Shown piece after piece: positions 59,596 through 64,000 of a stretch of DNA of 64,000 nucleotides (position 1 is its first letter; each line of letters begins with the position of its first letter). The notes below the pieces were generated by a model. The model was not told the origin of the DNA. It was given only the letters and a program-made list of their open reading frames with translations, and made no database searches. A program made the position numbers and the translations under genes. The DNA comes from CAIQPV01 sp964480365 (GTDB taxonomy: Bacteria; Pseudomonadota; Gammaproteobacteria; Burkholderiales; Gallionellaceae), in NCBI GenBank assembly GCA_964480365.1, contig CAYZPM010000009.1, positions 1 through 64,000 on the forward strand. Reading direction: 5' to 3'.

Positions 59596-60993
59596 ATGTC
59601 AACCACTGCAACAACGTCGGCTTCGGGCGGACTTGATGTTCCTGTCCTTGTTTCGCAATTAATGACGGTCGCGAATCAACCCATCGTCACGCTCCAAAAT
59701 CAGGTATCTAACGATCAGGCCGAGATTTCAGCATGGGGAATAGTTAGTGGATTGGTCTCCAGTTTTCAGACCGCAGCACAAAGTTTGAATTCCAGTGTGC
59801 AATCAAATAGTGCTACGCCGTCGGATGCCAGCGTTTTTTCGGCCTCTGCTACCAGCACGGCGGTACCAGGCAATTATTCTTTGAGTGTGTCCCAGCTTGC
59901 TCAAGCGCAAACCCTGGTTGCCGCTGGACAAACCAGCACTTCCGCCGCCATCGGTACGGTGGGGGACACGCTCACTATTAATGTCGGCAGCGTCAACGGC
60001 GCTACTTTTACTTCCAGCAGCAGCACGAGCATTACCCTTAATAGCGGCAATAATTCGCTGCAAGGTATAAGCGACGCGATCAATGCCGCCAATATGGGTG
60101 TGACAGCAACCATCGTTAACGATGGCAGCAGCACACCTTATCGCCTCGTCCTGACGTCGAATAACTCCGGCGCAAGCAACAGCCTGCAAGTCACCACCAC
60201 CGGTTCGTCCGCCTTAAACACTTTGCTGGCGTATGATCCTACTACCGGTGGCACGGAAAATATGACCCAGACCGTTGCCGCCCAAGATGCCAACCTCACG
60301 GTGAATGGCATTGCGATTACCAGTGCTTCGAACACTATCGCCAATGCCGTCCAAGGTGTTACCCTTACGCTTAACAGTAAAACGACCACACCGGTCACCC
60401 TGACGGTAGCACACGACACGGCAGCAATCAGCACAGCGGTAACTAACTTTGTCAGCGCATATAATGCGTTGTCCGTCCAGCTTGCTTCTTACTTCACCTA
60501 TGGTAATCCCGTCACAGGATTGGCAGGAGGCGCTTTGGCGGGTGACGGTACGGTAAGCGTTATGCAACAACAATTGCAAAGTATTTTTGATACGCCTGCA
60601 ACGGGCGGCACCTTGCAGTACCTCGCTCAAATCGGTGTTGGTTTCCAGTCAAATGGCACACTCGCAGTGGATAGCGCCACACTAAACAACGCATTGACGA
60701 ATAATTTCAGCGATGTCACCAATTTGCTTTCTTCTTCAACGGGTTTCGCCACCACGCTGGGTGCATGGGCCACCTCCGCTCTTTCTCCAGGTAATGGCAT
60801 GCTCGCTACGGCTACCCAAAGTCTTAAATCAACCATTTCAAACTTAAACACCAGTATTAGCCGCCTACAAGTTCAGAATGCACAATTGCAAGCAACATAT
60901 ACCACCGAATATTCTGATCTTAATATGTTGTTGAGCAGCTTGAATAGCACCAGTTCTTACCTGACGTCACAATTGGCCAACTTGTCGAAATGA
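59596..60993 (+). CDS. fliD: Flagellar filament cap protein FliD
   Basis: 465 residues. N-terminal domain (GGLDVPVLVSQLMTVANQPI) and C-terminal coiled-coil region (SLKSTISNLNTSISRLQVQN). The central part is Ser/Thr/Ala-rich, typical for the cap. TAAGGAGG before the ATG. Chaperoned by FliT, which is encoded two genes downstream. Confidence 0.93.
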   Translation: MSTTATTSASGGLDVPVLVSQLMTVANQPIVTLQNQVSNDQAEISAWGIVSGLVSSFQTAAQSLNSSVQSNSATPSDASVFSASATSTAVPGNYSLSVSQLAQAQTLVAAGQTSTSAAIGTVGDTLTINVGSVNGATFTSSSSTSITLNSGNNSLQGISDAINAANMGVTATIVNDGSSTPYRLVLTSNNSGASNSLQVTTTGSSALNTLLAYDPTTGGTENMTQTVAAQDANLTVNGIAITSASNTIANAVQGVTLTLNSKTTTPVTLTVAHDTAAISTAVTNFVSAYNALSVQLASYFTYGNPVTGLAGGALAGDGTVSVMQQQLQSIFDTPATGGTLQYLAQIGVGFQSNGTLAVDSATLNNALTNNFSDVTNLLSSSTGFATTLGAWATSALSPGNGMLATATQSLKSTISNLNTSISRLQVQNAQLQATYTTEYSDLNMLLSSLNSTSSYLTSQLANLSK

Positions 60994-61040
60994 CGCAACA
61001 AATGTCCAACTTGCCAAACGCATAATAATCGTGGAGTATC

Positions 61041-61505
61041 ATGAATACCACCGCAAGCAATGCTTATGCAAAAGTCGGAATGGAAAGTGGAGTGATGGGA
61101 TCCGATCCGCACAAACTTATTTTGATGCTGTATCAGGGCGCCCTGCTGGCGATAAGCGCAGCCAAAAACCAGATATTGCGCAAGGAAATCGCCGCCAAGG
61201 GGAAATCCATTTCCCATGCCATCTTGATTATCGACACTGGACTGAAATGCAGCCTCGACAAAAATGTCGGCGGCGAGCTGGCGCAGAACCTTTCCGCCCT
61301 CTATGACTACATGTGCCAGCGCTTGGTGATCGCCAATCTGAAGAATGATACCGCCGCGCTGGACGAAGTAAGCCGCCTGCTTACCGAACTCAAGGGGGCT
61401 TGGGAGGAAATACGTCCGCAGGTTTTGTCTGTGCGTCAGAATGCCGCTATCAAGCCACAAACAGCGCCCGTAAAACCAGCCGCGCTGACTTATGGAAGGA
61501 GGTAA
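61041..61505 (+). CDS. fliS: Flagellar secretion chaperone FliS
   Basis: 154 residues, SDPHKLILMLYQGALLAISA, HAILIIDTGLKCSLDKNVGG and YMCQRLVIANLKND are typical. Prevents premature flagellin polymerisation. GGAG before the ATG; 3 nt before fliT. Confidence 0.94.
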   Translation: MNTTASNAYAKVGMESGVMGSDPHKLILMLYQGALLAISAAKNQILRKEIAAKGKSISHAILIIDTGLKCSLDKNVGGELAQNLSALYDYMCQRLVIANLKNDTAALDEVSRLLTELKGAWEEIRPQVLSVRQNAAIKPQTAPVKPAALTYGRR

Positions 61506-61508
61506 GCG

Positions 61509-61829
61509 ATGAATCCAGTTATCGAAAATTACGAGTTTCTTTCCACGCTTACCGGACAAATGTGTGCGGCTGCCGCGCAAGGCGAATGGGATCATCTGGT
61601 GAAGCTGGAAGGCCAATGCAGCCAGCGCGTGGCATCCATGAAAGCTCAGGATGCGGCGACCCCGATTGACGAGAGCACACGGCTACGCAAAGTGGCATTG
61701 ATCCGCAAAATTCTCGCTGACGACAAAGATATTCGCAATTACACCGAGCCGCAATTGGCGCGATTGCAGCATCTCATACAAGGCACCAGGCAGGAACGTC
61801 GTCTGCTGGAAACCTATTTCAAACATTGA
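61509..61829 (+). CDS. fliT: Flagellar protein FliT
   Basis: 106 residues, helical, VIENYEFLSTLTGQMCAAA at the N-terminus and a C-terminal LIQGTRQERRLLETYFKH. Export chaperone for FliD and, in enterics, a regulator of FlhDC. GGAGG precedes the ATG. Confidence 0.85.
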   Translation: MNPVIENYEFLSTLTGQMCAAAAQGEWDHLVKLEGQCSQRVASMKAQDAATPIDESTRLRKVALIRKILADDKDIRNYTEPQLARLQHLIQGTRQERRLLETYFKH

Positions 61830-62024
61830 TTAACATGAAGCTCGCGCAGTGAGTTCTAGTCCCCTCGCGCGTTTGTGGGGAAACCAGCGCCTTGGCTATC
61901 TTTTTTGATGGACTAAATGGCTGGATGTATCATCAGAGGGGCAGTTCTTTGTAGAATGGGCGGGTTGCTTCGGTTTCGCCCGGGGTAAATTCCCCATCAC
62001 AACGCCATAAGGTCTGGACCAGAC

Positions 62025-63371
62025 ATGCTGCCTGTCAATCTCCTAAATGCGCTCAAGGAATATTCACTCGCTCAAAGTACGCTGACGGCAGCAACGACGG
62101 ATGCCGTTGCAAAAACCGGGCAGCCTTTTGAGCTTGGACAGCAGCTCCAAGGCAGCGTACAAGCACAGGTCGCCCCCAATGTTTTTAAGGTAAACGTGTC
62201 CGGGCAGCTAGTCCAGATGCAACTTCCACCACCTATCCGTAGCGGCGACACAGTGGCTTTGCAGGTTATCGCCCTCCAGCCGCGCCTGACCTTCAGCATG
62301 GTTAACTCGGCAATTCCCCTTTCCACCCCTGAACAATTGGACGCTGCGGCACGGCTGCCGGTGGCGGATGCCGTTGCAAAAGCCGGGCAGCAGTTCGAGT
62401 TGGGGCAAAAGCTCCAAGGCAGCGTCCAAACACAGGTCGGCCCCAATTTATTCAAGGTGAGCGTGTCCGGACAGCTTGTCCAGATGGAGCTGCCGCCATC
62501 CACCCGTCCCGGCGATACAGTGGCAGTGCAGGTCAGCGCCCTCCAACCGCGCCTGGCATTCAGCATGGTCAACTCGGCAAATCCCCTTGCCACCCCCGAA
62601 GAGTTGGGCGCTACGGCACGGATGCTGTCTTCCATGTCACAGCAAGCACCGGAAAAGGCTTTCGTTCGGGCGGCTCAAAGCGCGCCATTATGGGCGACGC
62701 CGCAACCCCCTGAAAGCAAACAGCTGGCGGGGTTGCTGCAAGAGGCTTTGAGTAGCAGTGGTCTTTTTTATGAATCGCACCAAGCACAATGGCTGGGAGG
62801 TGCGCGCAGCACAGCCCAATTAATGATTGAACCGCAAAATCTGGCGCCGGAACAGGCCAAAGCAGTGACGGCAAATAACACCGCTAACAAGGCAGTGATG
62901 GCGAACGATAATACCAACCCTGCGGTGATTACTCGTAATGCTGCCGACACAAATGTGTCGAAGCAACTGAACACATCCTCTCTGCCTGAAGGAGAAGCAT
63001 TGGGAATCCCCGATCATTTGCAACCTTTGGTGCAACAGCAGCTCAATGCTTTAGAAACCAGGCAGATGATGTGGCAGGGTAATGTATGGCCGGGACAGGA
63101 CATGCAATGGGAAGTCCATGAACAGGCTGCGCAAACCCCATCCATGAAAGGGCAGCGGCAATGGGTCACCCAGATTCAACTGGATTTGCCTAATCTGGGC
63201 GCGGTCACGGCCACGTTGCGACTCAACAGCGCTGGGTTAAGCCTCAAACTGAACGCTGGCACGAGCCAAACGCGCGCCGTGCTGGGTAGTGCCAGCACGC
63301 AACTGGTTTCCGCTCTGTCGGATGCCGGCATCCCCGTGCTCAGCACCCAAGTCACCAACGAGCAGCCATGA
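62025..63371 (+). CDS. fliK: Flagellar hook-length control protein FliK-like
   Basis: 448 residues. Pro/Gln-rich N-terminal half with a tandem duplication of 89 residues, and a C-terminal FliK-type core (330-440: QVQLDLPNLG-like IQLDLPNLGAVTATLRLNS, LVSALSDAGIPVLSTQV). Governs hook length and the switch in export specificity. Overlaps the FlhB-like gene by 4 nt. No strong RBS before the ATG. Confidence 0.82.
   Translation: MLPVNLLNALKEYSLAQSTLTAATTDAVAKTGQPFELGQQLQGSVQAQVAPNVFKVNVSGQLVQMQLPPPIRSGDTVALQVIALQPRLTFSMVNSAIPLSTPEQLDAAARLPVADAVAKAGQQFELGQKLQGSVQTQVGPNLFKVSVSGQLVQMELPPSTRPGDTVAVQVSALQPRLAFSMVNSANPLATPEELGATARMLSSMSQQAPEKAFVRAAQSAPLWATPQPPESKQLAGLLQEALSSSGLFYESHQAQWLGGARSTAQLMIEPQNLAPEQAKAVTANNTANKAVMANDNTNPAVITRNAADTNVSKQLNTSSLPEGEALGIPDHLQPLVQQQLNALETRQMMWQGNVWPGQDMQWEVHEQAAQTPSMKGQRQWVTQIQLDLPNLGAVTATLRLNSAGLSLKLNAGTSQTRAVLGSASTQLVSALSDAGIPVLSTQVTNEQP
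62100..62633 (+). repeat. Tandem 267-bp duplication inside fliK
   Basis: Two in-frame 89-codon units (62100-62366 and 62367-62633) encode DAVAKxGQxFELGQxLQGSV, then QVxPNxFKVxVSGQLVQM. Nucleotide identity is high but not perfect, so it is old enough to have diverged. Confidence 0.88.
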
Positions 63372-63673
63372 CAACGCCTAATAAGCGCCAAATGGCGGTT
63401 GCGCTGGCTTATCGCAGCCACGATGCTGCCCCCAGAGTGGTGGCGCAGGGGCGCGGAATGATCGCGCAGGCCATCATCGAACGCGCAAGGGCGCACGGTG
63501 TATATGTGCATGAGTCGGAGGAACTGGTAGGGCTTCTGATGCAGGTTGAGTTGGATCAACACATTCCGCCACAGCTTTATATGGCCGTGGCGGAACTGCT
63601 TGCTTGGCTATACCGTCTGGAGCATGGTGAATCTCCTGTTAATTCGAATATGGTGCGAGAAAAATATCGGTAG
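63368..63673 (+). CDS. FlhB C-terminal-like protein
   Basis: 101 residues. MAVALAYRSHDAAPRVVAQG and ARAHGVYVHESEELVGLLMQ match the FlhB cytoplasmic domain after its NPTH cleavage point. It lacks the membrane part. Such FlhB-like proteins can substitute for or modulate FlhB-C. Translationally coupled to fliK. Confidence 0.86.
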   Translation: MTTPNKRQMAVALAYRSHDAAPRVVAQGRGMIAQAIIERARAHGVYVHESEELVGLLMQVELDQHIPPQLYMAVAELLAWLYRLEHGESPVNSNMVREKYR

Positions 63674-63712
63674 AATAGAAACTATCAATTTAAACTTGGC
63701 CCCGAGTACGGC

Positions 63713-64000
63713 ATGTCCCATAAACAAGTAGCATTGAGAATAGAGCGTTTTTATGACGACGAAGATCTTGAATTTCGTGTCAAGTCAAAAAGGGAAATGC
63801 TGTTTATTCTGCAAAGTATTGCGGATCAAGGTACACGTGTCGCCCTGTTTTACGGCAGGGGGCAGTCTTACATCCCGACCACTCTGATGGGCGCCAACGA
63901 ACATGGCATGTGGCTGGATGTCGGTCCATTTCCCCCGGAAAACAAACAGCTTTTGCTTAGCGACAAAATTACTTTTGTCAGTATGCATCAGCATGTAAAG
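63713..64000 (+). CDS. ycgR: Flagellar brake protein YcgR, N-terminal part (cut by window end)
   Basis: 96 codons visible: ERFYDDEDLEFRVKSKREML, ALFYGRGQSYIPTTLMGANE. This is the YcgR-type N-terminal domain that precedes a c-di-GMP-binding PilZ domain, which lies beyond the window. It would link the c-di-GMP enzymes to flagellar motor control. Confidence 0.8.
   Translation, partial: MSHKQVALRIERFYDDEDLEFRVKSKREMLFILQSIADQGTRVALFYGRGQSYIPTTLMGANEHGMWLDVGPFPPENKQLLLSDKITFVSMHQHVK

Overview
The window looks like a chromosomal segment of a betaproteobacterium. The ruvC-ruvA-ruvB-ybgC-tolQRAB-pal-cpoB-queE-queC gene order, a PEP-CTERM protein, polar-flagellum genes and a dense set of c-di-GMP enzymes suggest the Nitrosomonadales/Gallionellaceae neighbourhood. 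This placement is inferred from gene content and order; no alignment was run.

Layout. (a) 1-3010: two-component/HD-GYP signalling genes closed by a perfect rho-independent terminator. (b) About 3.0-28.7 kb: a 25.6 kb genomic island at the 3' end of a tRNA-Thr(TGT) gene (28594-28669, minus strand). A 47-bp copy of the tRNA 3' end (3017-3063) marks its far boundary. No integrase gene is visible. The island is packed with defence genes: a type I restriction-modification operon (hsdR, hsdM, a DUF1016/YhcG-type nuclease, hsdS); a class III nucleotidyl cyclase; a TIR + Nmad2-like pair; an operon with an XRE repressor and ImmA/IrrE protease that controls two thymidylate-synthase-like proteins, a thymidylate-kinase/5-hmdU-kinase-like fusion and a large metallophosphoesterase; a DUF1863-type TIR protein; a minus-strand TIR-TIR/SLOG/TIR operon behind an HU/IHF-like gene; an OmpA-like membrane protein; and decayed umuC and AbiE toxin fragments. 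(c) 28.7-34.8 kb: c-di-GMP genes (PAS-GGDEF, two HD-GYP, an EAL relic), a nickel-binding-like DUF4242 protein and a secreted truncated haemoglobin. Four copies of a 16-bp palindrome lie upstream of three of these genes. (d) 35.0-46.5 kb: housekeeping block on the minus strand (tRNA-Lys, queuosine genes, Tol-Pal, Holliday-junction resolvasome, yebC). A NotI-like type II R-M cassette is wedged between ruvC and ruvA. (e) 46.6-48.1 kb: an intact-looking insertion sequence. (f) 48.3-58.1 kb: small and housekeeping genes (DUF971, MBL hydrolase, HDOD, lipA), a pseudo-receiver histidine kinase with its NarL-type partner, and a GGDEF protein. (g) 58.3-64.0 kb: flagellar late genes (sigma-28-type promoter, flagellin, flaG, fliD, fliS, fliT, fliK, an FlhB-like protein, YcgR).

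The most notable system is the operon at about 13.67-20.97 kb. An XRE/ImmA-IrrE switch resembling CapH/CapP drives genes related to thymidine hypermodification (two TS homologues, a kinase with a 5-hmdU-kinase-like helical domain, a phosphoesterase). A TIR gene follows. I read it as a candidate nucleotide-modification or nucleotide-sensing defence system. The second striking signal is a set of four 39-bp in-frame repeats in the DUF1016 gene. Each is an inverted repeat whose arm sequence changes from copy to copy while staying largely self-complementary.
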